From a virus, in the IMG/VR virus record IMGVR_UViG_3300040807_000840, positions 1-21,479 of that record: 21,479 nt of DNA, one strand, 5' to 3'. The notes beneath the pieces are model-generated. The model made no database searches. It worked only from the letters and a program-made list of their open reading frames with translations, and was not told where the DNA came from. Position numbers and translations under genes: made by a program. Below are positions 12,001-17,009 of this stretch, piece by piece (within the stretch, counting starts at the first letter, position 1; the number at the start of each line of letters is the position of its first letter).

Positions 12001-13507
12001 CTACATCTTGTTTAGCAAATGTTCCGTAATTAAAAAGTTTCAATCCTGCATTAAATTCAATGATAGGACGTTTTGCTCTAAAATTATCATCTAAATTTTC
12101 TGCAATGTTATTATATTCGAAACTTTTTAAAACAACATCTTTATGGAACCATCTGTTATTTCTAGTCCAAGGGTTTTTATCTTGTGATGCTCTGTTTATT
12201 ATTAAATAATCTTTTTCTAAAGGATAGTTATTTGCTGTAGCAAACGGCGATACATCAAATTCTTCTGAATCAAACGGGACTCGAATATTATCTGTATACG
12301 CAGACGGAATAACTAATTCTCTTTGTGAAATTAATTTAATATTTTCGCCAACGCCTTCTACATACCAATTTCCTTCGTTATATTTTTCAGGAACAACTGT
12401 ACCTTGAAATCTAACAAGTAATCCGTTTGTAAAGTCTACACCGTTTGAACTTTGATAATATTTTTTTCCTAGTATATCTGTGTCAATATTTAAAAAGGTG
12501 TTTTCTTCAACGTCAAAGACTCGTATTTGGCCACTTGTGTTTACGTCATTTTGGCTAATATAAAATAGTCTATCAGGTGCATTAGCAGGTATTGTAAATT
12601 CAATTGTTCCTTTTTCTACATAAACAACTGCAACTTCGTCGCCATCTTCATTAAATTTAGTAATACCATCATTGTATAATGTTGACACATTTTCATCTGC
12701 TTCAAATGTTACACTTCCGGCATCAGGCGTAATAATAAAATCACCAATGTCATATTCGTTGCCATACAAGTCGGCACCGTACAATCCATCTGATCTAATT
12801 CCTTCTCTGCCTGCAACTAATAGAGCCAATCCTGGTATAAAAGTTCTACTTATAGAAAATGCTAAAGGGTGTCCTGGAGTATCAATTTCAAATCTATATG
12901 TTTGACCTCTATAAAGTTTTAATTTTGGATTTCTAGTAAACCCATCATTAAATACATATGCAACATTATCGCCCTGGTCTTCTAAAGTAACTGTGTATGT
13001 ACTTGTAATATCTCTCGATTGTCCCCTTACAGGAACACTCATAGGACCATTTGGCAGCCAATAGTAGTCTCTAAAATTTGTAAACGTATCCCAATTGATA
13101 TGCGGAGTCCAACTATAAGTATCTACTGTATTAAGAGAATTATGATTATTTGTATCTGCACCAAAATATCTTAAAATGTTTATGTAGTCTTTGTAATCTT
13201 TTAAAAAATCTACATTTTCTAAATTATCACGTATAACTACTGATGGCTCTAGTTGATAGTTTTCTCTATCATTACTAATTTCTGGTATATAACTATCTGT
13301 AGACTTATAAGAACTAGTATACTTTCTACCTACATAGCCGTCTACTTTTTCGGCAGCGCCGTCTGATATTAACTGATCTAAAGTACCTTGTAGGAACTTT
13401 CTGTTAGCTTCTGTTCTAAAGAACTTAGGTAAAAAATCTATTGACTTTTTCTTTTTACTATTAGGCGTTGGTAAAGCACTTTCGTTTTGATTGTTATTAT
13501 AAGCCAT
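1..13507 (-). CDS. Giant baseplate/tail structural protein, 3' end missing (over 4502 residues; gp7 position)
   Basis: The frame beginning at the ATG overlapping the gp6 stop was read codon by codon to the window edge: 4502 sense codons and no stop, so at least ~0.5 MDa of protein. T4 gp7, which sits at this place, has 1032 residues; this may be its functional counterpart, but I see no direct match. The N-terminus (SKKKKSIDFLPKFFRT, then LPNGP near residue 152) and the helical part at ~3960-4080 (EVKPYKTNIREF) look like large structural proteins of marine T4-like phages. Parts in order: cupredoxin-like motif ~195-217; VxVNxK...DY modules at 751-798, 976-1024 and 4240-4308; CBM5/12-like modules from 1577, 1836, 2338, 2973 and 3024; probable FG-GAP propeller 2249-3381 with insertions; NPGxGY repeats 3766-3832 and 4126-4204. 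Only four Cys (617, 618, 1157, 1442). No signal peptide or membrane segment is seen. The end, around AWLEKVARMFELFLDPNGAG, is cut inside a domain. Confidence 0.93.
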   Translation of the reverse strand, partial: MAYNNNQNESALPTPNSKKKKSIDFLPKFFRTEANRKFLQGTLDQLISDGAAEKVDGYVGRKYTSSYKSTDSYIPEISNDRENYQLEPSVVIRDNLENVDFLKDYKDYINILRYFGADTNNHNSLNTVDTYSWTPHINWDTFTNFRDYYWLPNGPMSVPVRGQSRDITSTYTVTLEDQGDNVAYVFNDGFTRNPKLKLYRGQTYRFEIDTPGHPLAFSISRTFIPGLALLVAGREGIRSDGLYGADLYGNEYDIGDFIITPDAGSVTFEADENVSTLYNDGITKFNEDGDEVAVVYVEKGTIEFTIPANAPDRLFYISQNDVNTSGQIRVFDVEENTFLNIDTDILGKKYYQSSNGVDFTNGLLVRFQGTVVPEKYNEGNWYVEGVGENIKLISQRELVIPSAYTDNIRVPFDSEEFDVSPFATANNYPLEKDYLIINRASQDKNPWTRNNRWFHKDVVLKSFEYNNIAENLDDNFRAKRPIIEFNAGLKLFNYGTFAKQDVDLLDNFTTDVFSTIQGSQGYIIDGVELAQGMRVLFRADTDQLVSGKIYEVKFITIGTERIINLVETADSTPLDLENVFVKLGEVYSGKTFHYHKNMWIAAQEKLAVNQPPLFDLCCPQGNEYSNTTIFESSTFSGTKIFSYKEGTGTVDNELGFALQYRNIENTGDILFEFNLLTDVFSYQNDEDLIEVPTSTSNLRKYSDRTTFKYVNGWNSTPSRFTQYVIRDIEVTDNLTNNFAVDVYNKPHLLEDLKIKVYVNNKLQLKNTDYNIVKTENKVLVSFVNDLTVGDYLKLKLHSSADKNQNGYYELPISLERNPLNEDINQFTLGEVYDHVDSMIEDLQSFTGTYPGTSNLRDLGNISQFGKRFVKHEAGLANAIYHLTNKKYNLIKAVEYSALEYNKTKKIFVDTASSLGFDGTPKAHVDKILKEINKDKADSQPFYFSDMLAYGDANRIEYNVIDKEINLFPLTTAFSMSTLSEKAITVYLNNKILVHGRDYNFNEDGFIEIIAAKENGDTIEIYEYNNTDGSFIAPTPSKLGLYPSWYPEVFIDDTGIDETSLTISGPFKIYGEVEVGQLKNSFGWTYPVYTSKNAAETADSNNGGNGASQAVWFKGLNTKFYLPETNANYSKDSNPEDYDEYPIGFAFIRGHDGSQIACYKDFRDSLIIEFEKRIFSNIKISYDDNEFDIFNFTGGDFRGYQNTLEKQNNLLLTDFTRWQANIAADYSSNSFYDRNNGFTFNYSESNNPDGKVLPGFWRGIYNQAFDTDRPHTNPWEMLGFRNKPTWWNDVYGPAPYTSNNLVLWEDLENGRIADPNNSRIDERFKRLNLRSFIPVDQTGKLLPPVNINYVKGFVQRYASKSYAFGDYSPIETAWRKSSDYPFALLKSMLLINPAETIAKGFDLSRFTKNLAGQNIYKDSGTFFRNKDIVFPNTYADNIRNTTCGLVNYIYNLLASDILTVYSDYQNEVTALETNLSFRLGGFSDKQKLNLILESKSPNQDKGSTGIFVPQENYNLVYNVSSPIDNFVYSGVVIEKTPAGFKVTGYNPKIPFFQYYKPLVGSTSYILSVGGISEQFSEWSEQTPYKKGQVVFHLNTYYRATQDFTSGGIFETDFLAKLPALPSIGGRTAEFYKNFNNNKVEKLPYGSILTSIQEVVDFLTGYGNYLTTQGFVFDDVTDETVNDWVSVTKEFMFWTTQGWANGTIISLSPAANKLFFKSNYSVVDDVFDSFYNTSIVSSNGQTLDRNFNSVVREDNSFGLEIKDTDFGLYGASLPIVQKEHVVVLSNTTIFNDVIYHPASGYRQQRIKVNGYRSEDWNGGLNIPGFLYDNAIVKDFENYKDYKIGDLIKFKEYYYVAKENIQGSTSVDYNQWYKLNEKPVPDLLTNFDYRINQFNDFYDTNTSSFDQSLHNLASRLIGFQKRDYLSNLIVDDVSQLKFYKGYIQEKGTKNSLSKLFAPLTASGEESLEYFEEWAVRSGIYGSSESIQQIELNLEEKKMISSPQPVEFVDNLPAEQFDNIFRVLPSDLLDRPQEYTSSVFPVLSQSKEYIKSSGYVSEDDIDFESYTIDDLALGNVNVFRLGGYLHLTNQENENWTVYQHIDTNLNATELTEANTLNDAGELIYELSMDKWLDNTLSIGDLIAVRGAQEFELNGFYKIVDINLNIAKIKVPIENDILGFLEQSFAVSKLREVRLDDTTNLNDIVNEKLYNEQKVWIDNYDNTNNWAVLKNNSVYSYLETYNNPSDWDSTIQNFTGVMTVTDDNNNLFVSASGDETGKIYVYRRSKENANLILQQVIDFTETKNSYQDSFENFGSSIDVSEDGEYLAIGIPNMSGIKTKFLGNFDPTVEYSKHDIVKFRESFWKANTTVNPEVGTQTFSTFDSYINLVSSDTSDSTSLQLLVAGKFGLPTNGIDHILVRAPLDMYLATKGRIDGASGDKVNLSWNQRSYAYPTLDNYLPFDDQIPEITKEFITQEHEIVEKIDAIVYIDTFVSLPEVGDTIESDTGSGEVFYVASYRDSAVLYLKNINGIFNVTDEIFVQSTGNFIGFYTQESTYSTSPDIGGFWYIETGFEYANNGRYLDIGRGLVYADVRPAENDDADRPFVYYNIQDTVGNIGEFVLEKNRVSYISNLSYDGDSGPELSNLWVVRVGKSFQDYLTSISAFDSQGSADNKTLQFTFFDSENTGINLESTGFDLDQMNGSQQIYDIWDGYIDFEFTEFDFLGNPYEPVVGDIIEDVQIPRDGSGGLALTSTSTSTAEVVFYKKQFNSVRVYLKVLSGSWNQLNNIGRFQVRRKANEDARGPGDVDRVMGTIDDPSNDIALGTNLVGDLLVFQKDTPFDVVSTPEIFDGEYYFYDETIEGGISIPASPPYNLNKNWTQVYNIPADQRGTSSGLDNEGAVVIYRRQPNAVYEFDYMLTSQYKFANRQFGDEVKIRKQGNTYVLLVGSKGDLDPTTRSDPGSIEIFVTGPETTDVFKKDYQATSYNEGDVVIYKDKYYRANKDTDDSSQLNILDPIVWTNISWRYGVDDNYRGEWDNSFPYEINSIVLKDNSFYVAKTNIATGTEFSDTYWEVTDNNFDYLGYLPNLTNNAFFNEDVFDPATNIIEFSENFDVSKNGEVLVVTVKLESTDSTSNKRLAIYRKENNKYKLYQTISAPISGYDLKDHDLDKFLKDGDGWIYTDSEGNIVTSETGSRTQNLDATPDLYIDRTNWAQSVVIKPDGRQIAVSVPSDDSRKYGQGAVLIYTQVNGEFELSQTIYSPADEVAENFGYQIAFTNENLAVTSLNGDQTIPTTFDNQSTTFDLEFTAFRNIKIDSGVIYVYENLNNSYTYSEKFRFDNATIEFGKRLLAKDNHVYVGMPFYNSNDSKGMFVDYRKPKTKLAWNLYKEIVNPVNLDLIEGAFVYNKTTNRIISYIDYIDPIQGKIAGPAEQEITFKTQTDPAFYNVGTASDREYDPNQTWFDEHVGQVWWNISTARFKYPYQGNIFEQKNNWSVLTEGASINVYEWIESDYLPSQWSNLADTEEGIKLGISGQSLYGDTKYSTKLIYDEVSQIFSTKYYYWVESKRTVPDIENRNLSIFEIVNLIERPRENGYRYISFLGADRIVLNNFENILSGDDLVLNIKYKSQATKDSNLHKEFKLIADGDANSKLDVDIERKWFDSLIGFDTNNRPVPDIKLPETQKYGILNMPRQSMFVNRIEALKQTIERINIIFKDLLIVDDYNTARLFETDLAPTLISSKYDLSVDTVEELQYVSTNNLSPAKLIPIISNGELVRVEIESPGRGYKTVPTININGSGVDAEIKLQINNLGSVISAEVTNTGKNYTNQTTISVRRFGVLVNADSTAKNLWSIYGYNEIDKTWFRTSTQGYDVPKYWNYIDWYAPGYNQFTKINYEIDESYELQELEPEFNSIIKIKSIGSSGWLLLKRIGTTDNEDYTVDYETIGRENGTIQFTSNLYNIQQSTVGYDNRSFDSTLYDTNPAKELRIIFEALRDDIFINELAVEYNQLFLSSLRYVVAEQPLLDWAFKTSFIKINHKLGELDQPATFKKDNLEYFENYVKEVKPYKTNIREFVASYDKTDPTNSVVTDFDAAPFYNTTTQQIETIKTTVFDGALLQVDNILQEYPRKYFADNLGAELSEIKIKNPGSGYIFPPKVIIEDSSNSGATAEAFIGYGKVTAIKVRNPGGRFINPPKITLEGAQTEDGTPATAFAILGKSLVRTPSIKVKFDRVSGEYFIEDLAVSETFTASGVDTIFDLKWPIDVRKNKVKVFVDDQEMLKSTYQVSNREIIDQYTKNKGRLTFNNAPTGNSVIRIEYYKPLEFLEAADRIKFAYNPTDNMFGKELNQLMTGIDYGGVEVKSFDFGGSSGWDSQPWFTDAWDVYENTFEDEVFVSDGSTIAVELRAPLEEGIVYNLYKNGVRIDATDFVAGTPEIPGTDEIPGNPADAEYNNGAISNVTGNGSDFFKRELTVNGVRIMGAGTVGGQTAVPDAWLEKVARMFELFLDPNGAGINES
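217..248 (-). repeat. Short direct DNA repeat (14 bases, 18-base period)
   Basis: The bases tgccaggaatttcg occur at 217-230 and again at 235-248. On the minus strand they encode PEIPGTDEIPG (residues ~4420-4430 of the giant protein), a proline linker that probably grew by slippage. Confidence 0.8.
584..790 (-). other. Phage beta module 3, VxVDxQ type, in the giant protein
   Basis: Residues 4240-4308: TIFDLKWPIDVRKNKVKVFV, then DDQEMLKSTYQV, GRLTFNNAPTGNSVIRIEYY. The long form 'PIDxR-x-N-K-V-x-V-F-V-D ... L-T-F-x-x-A-P-x-G-x-x-I-x-I-x-Y' is frequent in phage tail-fibre and baseplate proteins. Confidence 0.55.
896..1132 (-). repeat. NPGxGY-type protein repeats 3 and 4
   Basis: Residues 4126-4162 (IKIKNPGSGYIFPPKVIIED then ATAEAFIG) and 4163-4204 (AIKVRNPGGRFINPPKITLE then ATAFAILG). 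It is a clear tandem pair with the same 'NPG...PP-K-I/V' core and an Ala-rich end before each next copy. Confidence 0.75.
2012..2212 (-). repeat. NPGxGY-type protein repeats 1 and 2
   Basis: Residues 3766-3800 (RVEIESPGRGYKTVPTININ) and 3803-3832 (ISAEVTNTGKNYTNQTTISV). Both follow 'V-x-I-x-(N/S)-x-G-x-x-Y-x-x-x-(P)-x-I-x-I'. Repeat 2 is more diverged. Confidence 0.6.
4310..4438 (-). other. CBM5/12-like carbohydrate-binding module 5
   Basis: Residues 3024-3066: YRGEWDNSFPYEINSIVLKD then SFYVAKTN and a closing YWEV. It has the common phage form 'Y-x-G-x-W-(x)-Y-x(4)-V ... Y-x-A ... W', only 8 residues after module 4, making a tandem pair. Confidence 0.65.
4463..4591 (-). other. CBM5/12-like carbohydrate-binding module 4
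   Basis: Residues 2973-3015: YQATSYNEGDVVIYKDKYYR then AN, a loop, and a closing W (IVWTNIS). It is the best match in the set to the family core and lies directly before module 5. Confidence 0.62.
6398..6496 (-). other. CBM5/12-like carbohydrate-binding module 3
   Basis: Residues 2338-2370: NFDPTVEYSKHDIVKFRESF then WKANT. It has the 'Y-x-x-x-D-I-V-x-(5)-W/Y-x-A' core. It begins right after a propeller half-blade, so it looks inserted into that blade. Confidence 0.5.
7892..8002 (-). other. CBM5/12-like carbohydrate-binding module 2
   Basis: Residues 1836-1872: YKDYKIGDLIKFKEYYYVAK, an 11-residue loop, then NQWYKL. Both the GD-(I/V)-x-(5)-Y-Y-x-A core and the closing Trp are present. Confidence 0.58.
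8702..8779 (-). other. CBM5/12-like carbohydrate-binding module 1 (partial)
   Basis: Residues 1577-1602: W, four residues, then PYKKGQVVFHLNTYYRATQD. It matches the core 'Y-x-x-G-(D/Q)-V-V-x-(5)-Y-Y-x-A' of chitin/glycan-binding modules. The closing Trp of the family is not seen. Confidence 0.5.
10436..10582 (-). other. Phage beta module 2, VxVNxK...DY type, in the giant protein
   Basis: Residues 976-1024: ITVYLNNKILVHGRDYNFNE followed by NGDTIEIYEY. It is the clearest of the three copies, with the usual 'YLN-K-LV-G-DY' turn. Confidence 0.55.
11114..11257 (-). other. Phage beta module 1, VxVNxK...DY type, in the giant protein
   Basis: Residues 751-798: KIKVYVNNKLQLKNTDYNIV, then a strand and VGDYLKLKL. 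It fits the recurring phage-structural pattern 'V-x-V-N-x-K-x-L-x(4)-DY ... GD-x-I-x-I'. The same pattern returns twice later in this protein. Confidence 0.5.
12850..12925 (-). other. Cupredoxin-like motif in the giant protein
   Basis: Residues ~195-217 (KLKLYRGQTYRFEIDTPGHP) follow the pattern of a strand, 'G-x-TYRF-(D/E)', then 'HPLAF', that opens cupredoxin-like beta-sandwiches. The copper ligands of true cupredoxins are not evident, so a purely structural role is likelier. This is a fold guess from one motif. Confidence 0.4.
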
Positions 13508-16500
13508 TAGTAACTGTTGCCTCCGCTAGAATTTGTATCTCGACTTTGTACTCCGTAATTAGATTCTGAAGCACTTGTGATAGTATTGCCCGATGCTTGA
13601 AGTTGTGTTGCAGTAAGTTCTTCTATGATTTCAACATCAAAAACGTTTGCTCCGCTTATAAAAATTTCATCAGGTTCGGATCTTATTTCAAACAAACTAC
13701 CAAAACTTTGACTTCCTTGTCTTGGTACAATGACAATACTTACTAATTTAGGTGTTAATTGGTTCATAATATATGCTGCTAATTCTTGAAAATAAAATGT
13801 TTCACCAAAGTCCCAATTTTCAATTGCAAAAAATCTATCTATTGCACTTATAACATCTGCTTTTAATTCATTATCATTAACAACTACATCTTTATTTCTT
13901 ACAATTTTAAATATTACTTGTAAATCTTCTTTTGCTTTTTCACCAAAAAGAACTTTATACTTCACAGGATGATAAATTACTTCATCACTAATGGATTTAA
14001 TTTTTGCAATTTCAGAACCAAAGTTTCTATATAATTCATCATTGCTTTGAGGTAATGGCAATTTACTAATTGTTCCGTTTAGATATTTTCTAATATTAGT
14101 ATCGTAAGTTTTTGTCAACAAATAGGTATCAATTATATTGCTAACAGCAGGGTCAATTCTGTAATTGCTATCAGCAACATGAGTATATTCAAAACGTAGA
14201 TTATCTCTGCCAATATATGCTTTATAAGTATCTATAATAGTAAGATTATTTAATGCAGCATTTAATTGTTTAAAAACTTTTTCCTCATACAAGTAGAAAA
14301 TTTGATTTTCGTTTTCGTATTGACTATAAGCGCCAATTGCTGCTTCATTAGTTTTGATTAAAATAGTATTATTAGCATTATCAAAATATCTATATTCTTC
14401 TACACCATCTGCTGTTGTATACTTTCTTAAAAATATTAATTTTGTTTGTTCGTCCGTAGTAGGTTCTACTATTTCATTAAATAAGTCAGGATTATCAATT
14501 ACATTATCGTCGTCAAGATCGTGAAATTCTACTTGAATTTTTCTTGTATCAACATAGCCTTCTTTATCTCTATAAGCATCACTTATATTCCAATCAAAGT
14601 TCTTAGTGAAAGGAATATTAGTTCCAGGCTTAGAATTAATATTTAGAATTTTAACTAAATCTCTAACAATTTTTCCTGTTTTAGGATCATATATTTTATC
14701 TGCACTGTCAAAAAAGAATCTAACTTCGTCTGCACTTTCAAAAACATATCGTAAATTTCTAGTTGTGAGTGTGTATTTTTCTCCGTTAGTTTTAAAATAC
14801 ATAAGCCAACTTGAATCTAAATTTTGTGCTGTTATATCTCCTGCTTTACCTAAAGAAAAGTCATTTATTGTATTAATGTTTTCAGCAAGTACTAATTTCC
14901 ATTCAGAATTATTTCTGTCATATCTCAACGCAAAGTCTTTGTATGCAAACGCTTGGTCAATGATTTGAATTTTAAGATCATTAGAAAAAAATGTGCTCAG
15001 TAATGGAACAATTTGTGATAGCAAACTTCCGGTAGGAATAGCATCACTAAGTGTAATTCCGCCTGTATTATTTTCAGAATCTATTGTTGTTCCGTCATCT
15101 ACAACATTAGTCACTTTTGTCCATCTATATGTTGAACTCCCTGGATGATCTGCTGCGCCTGCCATTAATGTACCATCTTCCATAAAATGATAGCCTTCTG
15201 GTGCAGTAAATTTTAAAAGCGAACCTATTTTTATTGTTTTTAAATTATTTGCTGTAAATGTGCCAACTGGAAATTTATTTCCATCAATATCTTCTAATGT
15301 TCCGATATTTCTATTAGTACTCTGACTAAAACTATTCCAGTAAGAATTTAGATCTGATACTAATAAATTAGAAAATTCACTTGTATAAAAGTTTTTTAAA
15401 TTACTAGATCTTACTATACCTTGTAAAGTATTAACAATAACTCCTTCTATGTCACTTTGAGTAGTAAAAGTAAAGTCTTGTTTTGTTAAAAAAATGTCTT
15501 TATATAATACTCCATCATCGGCATACAATTTTGTTGTACTATATTTTCCGCTTGGATCTTTGATATCTAAGTATCTACTAATACCACTAGAAATTCTATT
15601 AACACTTTTTGTTTTGATTATCTCTTGGCTTATTGCTAGCGGACCTACATTATAATCCTCGCCAGTTATAAGTCTATTCTGAGTATAATAAGTAGTTGGA
15701 GCATTTAATTTTATATCTGCGTTAGTTTCTGCACCAGTACCATTTGTAATAGTATATTGTAACCTTAAACCTAAAGTAAGTGTTTCCTGTGAACCAGAAC
15801 GGCTTTGATAAGGAATACTAATATTCACATTACCTATAGATCCTGGTGCTATGGCTAGTGATTTATTAATACTAGTACGATAATAAACTTTAAAGTTACC
15901 GCTTGGTAAATTGCCAAATACGCCGTCACTAAAAACTAAGTTTATTCTATCTCCAATTCTACTTTCTACTGAAAATATATTTCTTACTTGATTAAACAAA
16001 CTATTATAGATAATATTATTACCTTCTGTTGAACTTAGTTTAGTCCACGCATTTGTTTCAAACCCATTTGAATCAATATTATAGAGCCAAACGTCAGTCT
16101 CATTTATATTAGATGCATCAATAGCAACTACTTGGTTAGGAACAGGATTTTTTACATTAAATGTTCCAGTTTGTAGTGCACCTTGTCTAATGTGCATAAA
16201 GAAACCTGTGTTCGAACTGCCTGGCCCTTGTCCGTCATCTCTAAACAAAAATGCAGGACTTGTTCCTGGAAGTGGTGTTTCTTCTTTTATTGTTGTATTT
16301 TCTATATCAGTGCTTACTATTTCAAATCTTACACTATCGCCTTCAATTGTTTTTGTAAATGGAAAAATTGGTGTGTCGGTATTAATAGCATTAAATCTAT
16401 ATTTTTGGGTTTGTATGCCTTCAATGTTAGCACTTTTTAAAGGATTGCCAATAGAATTATTTACAGGCAATGCTGCATTTAAAATCTTTGTAAATTGTTC

Positions 16501-16959
16501 AAAGTAATTATTATTTGACGTATCGTTCCACTTTACAACATTATTTGATAAATTTATACCAGAGCTGTCAAACAATGCTTCTGTAGTTTTTACAGAGGTA
16601 ACCTTTAACAAACCATTAGCTGCTTGATTCCTACGAGGATTGTAAGAAAGCATTTTTGCAAGTCTTAGTATACTTTCTCTGCGTTCTGCTGTTTCAAGAA
16701 AATTTTCTCTAGCGTTTAAATCGATACGGAATGATAAGTTTTGCCCAAGGAAAGCAATCATGTCAATAAGTGCAAGGTATTCTGAAGATTCAATGTAATC
16801 GTTAAAATCTTCTGGATAATTTTGACGCAAGTAGTTAATCATCGCACGGCGAAGATTATCAAAATCATAACTTTGGAAATCTGCATTCCTAAAGCTTTGG
16901 TAAATTCTTTTCCAATCCTCAGCTACAAGTAGCCTAGACTGCCTATCACTTGAAGACAT
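13507..16959 (-). CDS. 6: gp6 baseplate wedge subunit (enlarged, J-like)
   Basis: 1150 residues against about 660 in T4. gp6 joins wedges into the baseplate ring and belongs to the baseplate-J-like group. The N-terminus is typical: residues ~20-130 include YDFDNLRRAMINYL, SSEYLALIDMIAFLGQNLSF, RIDLNARENFLETAERRESI and YNPRRNQAANG. Residues 334-360 hold the J-like motif INLVFSDGVFGNLPSGNF followed by VYYRTS, and 420-435 hold APTTYYTQNRLITGEDY. The C-terminus (~990-1125) is the conserved gp6 end (EDLQVIFKIVRNKDVV, ENWDFGETFYFQELAAYIMN, SIVIVPRQG). The extra ~500 residues lie in the middle (~540-980) and include an EF-hand-like loop at 814-825 (DLDDDNVIDNPD). The start is an ATG with AAGGAA 7 bases upstream and a late promoter in front. 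The stop overlaps the next ATG (TAATG). Confidence 0.92.
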   Translation of the reverse strand: MSSSDRQSRLLVAEDWKRIYQSFRNADFQSYDFDNLRRAMINYLRQNYPEDFNDYIESSEYLALIDMIAFLGQNLSFRIDLNARENFLETAERRESILRLAKMLSYNPRRNQAANGLLKVTSVKTTEALFDSSGINLSNNVVKWNDTSNNNYFEQFTKILNAALPVNNSIGNPLKSANIEGIQTQKYRFNAINTDTPIFPFTKTIEGDSVRFEIVSTDIENTTIKEETPLPGTSPAFLFRDDGQGPGSSNTGFFMHIRQGALQTGTFNVKNPVPNQVVAIDASNINETDVWLYNIDSNGFETNAWTKLSSTEGNNIIYNSLFNQVRNIFSVESRIGDRINLVFSDGVFGNLPSGNFKVYYRTSINKSLAIAPGSIGNVNISIPYQSRSGSQETLTLGLRLQYTITNGTGAETNADIKLNAPTTYYTQNRLITGEDYNVGPLAISQEIIKTKSVNRISSGISRYLDIKDPSGKYSTTKLYADDGVLYKDIFLTKQDFTFTTQSDIEGVIVNTLQGIVRSSNLKNFYTSEFSNLLVSDLNSYWNSFSQSTNRNIGTLEDIDGNKFPVGTFTANNLKTIKIGSLLKFTAPEGYHFMEDGTLMAGAADHPGSSTYRWTKVTNVVDDGTTIDSENNTGGITLSDAIPTGSLLSQIVPLLSTFFSNDLKIQIIDQAFAYKDFALRYDRNNSEWKLVLAENINTINDFSLGKAGDITAQNLDSSWLMYFKTNGEKYTLTTRNLRYVFESADEVRFFFDSADKIYDPKTGKIVRDLVKILNINSKPGTNIPFTKNFDWNISDAYRDKEGYVDTRKIQVEFHDLDDDNVIDNPDLFNEIVEPTTDEQTKLIFLRKYTTADGVEEYRYFDNANNTILIKTNEAAIGAYSQYENENQIFYLYEEKVFKQLNAALNNLTIIDTYKAYIGRDNLRFEYTHVADSNYRIDPAVSNIIDTYLLTKTYDTNIRKYLNGTISKLPLPQSNDELYRNFGSEIAKIKSISDEVIYHPVKYKVLFGEKAKEDLQVIFKIVRNKDVVVNDNELKADVISAIDRFFAIENWDFGETFYFQELAAYIMNQLTPKLVSIVIVPRQGSQSFGSLFEIRSEPDEIFISGANVFDVEIIEELTATQLQASGNTITSASESNYGVQSRDTNSSGGNSY
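13520..13524 (-). promoter_or_regulatory. Shine-Dalgarno GGAGG of the giant gene, inside the gp6 3' end
   Basis: GGAGG on the minus strand, 12 bases before the ATG at 13507, embedded in the last codons of gp6. The spacing is long, but the core is the strongest match in the window. Together with the TAATG overlap it fixes the start of the giant gene. Confidence 0.6.
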
Positions 16960-16966
16960 ATCTTAA

Positions 16967-16972
16967 TTCCTT
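16967..16972 (-). promoter_or_regulatory. Ribosome binding site of gene 6
   Basis: AAGGAA on the minus strand, 7 bases upstream of the ATG at 16959. It lies downstream of the late promoter and supports the chosen gp6 start. Confidence 0.75.
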
Positions 16973-16981
16973 ATTATAGAG

Positions 16982-16989
16982 TATTTATA
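16982..16989 (-). promoter_or_regulatory. T4-type late promoter (TATAAATA) upstream of gene 6
   Basis: The plus-strand bases tatttata read TATAAATA on the minus strand, an exact match to the T4 late-promoter -10 box recognised by the gp55 sigma factor with gp33 and the gp45 clamp. It lies in the 50-base gap between gp25 and gp6, 22 bases upstream of the gp6 ATG, leaving room for a start site and a ribosome binding site. It probably boosts gp6 and the giant gene independently of the upstream genes. It is the only exact copy I noticed in a non-coding position in the window. Confidence 0.82.
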
Positions 16990-17009
16990 TGAATTAATAA
17001 TGTGCGTGT

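Noticed and set aside
1-13507. The giant frame as a decayed or frameshifted pseudogene
   Set aside because: All 4502 codons are open, with consistent structural-protein composition and motifs from start to edge.
16183-16507. Two overlapping plus-strand frames (85 and 105 codons)
   Set aside because: Antisense to conserved gp6; the Cys/Phe-rich composition is typical of a shadow.
16960-17009. A terminator in the gp25-gp6 gap
   Set aside because: No inverted repeat followed by a T-run on the minus strand was seen; the gap is accounted for by the promoter and ribosome binding site.
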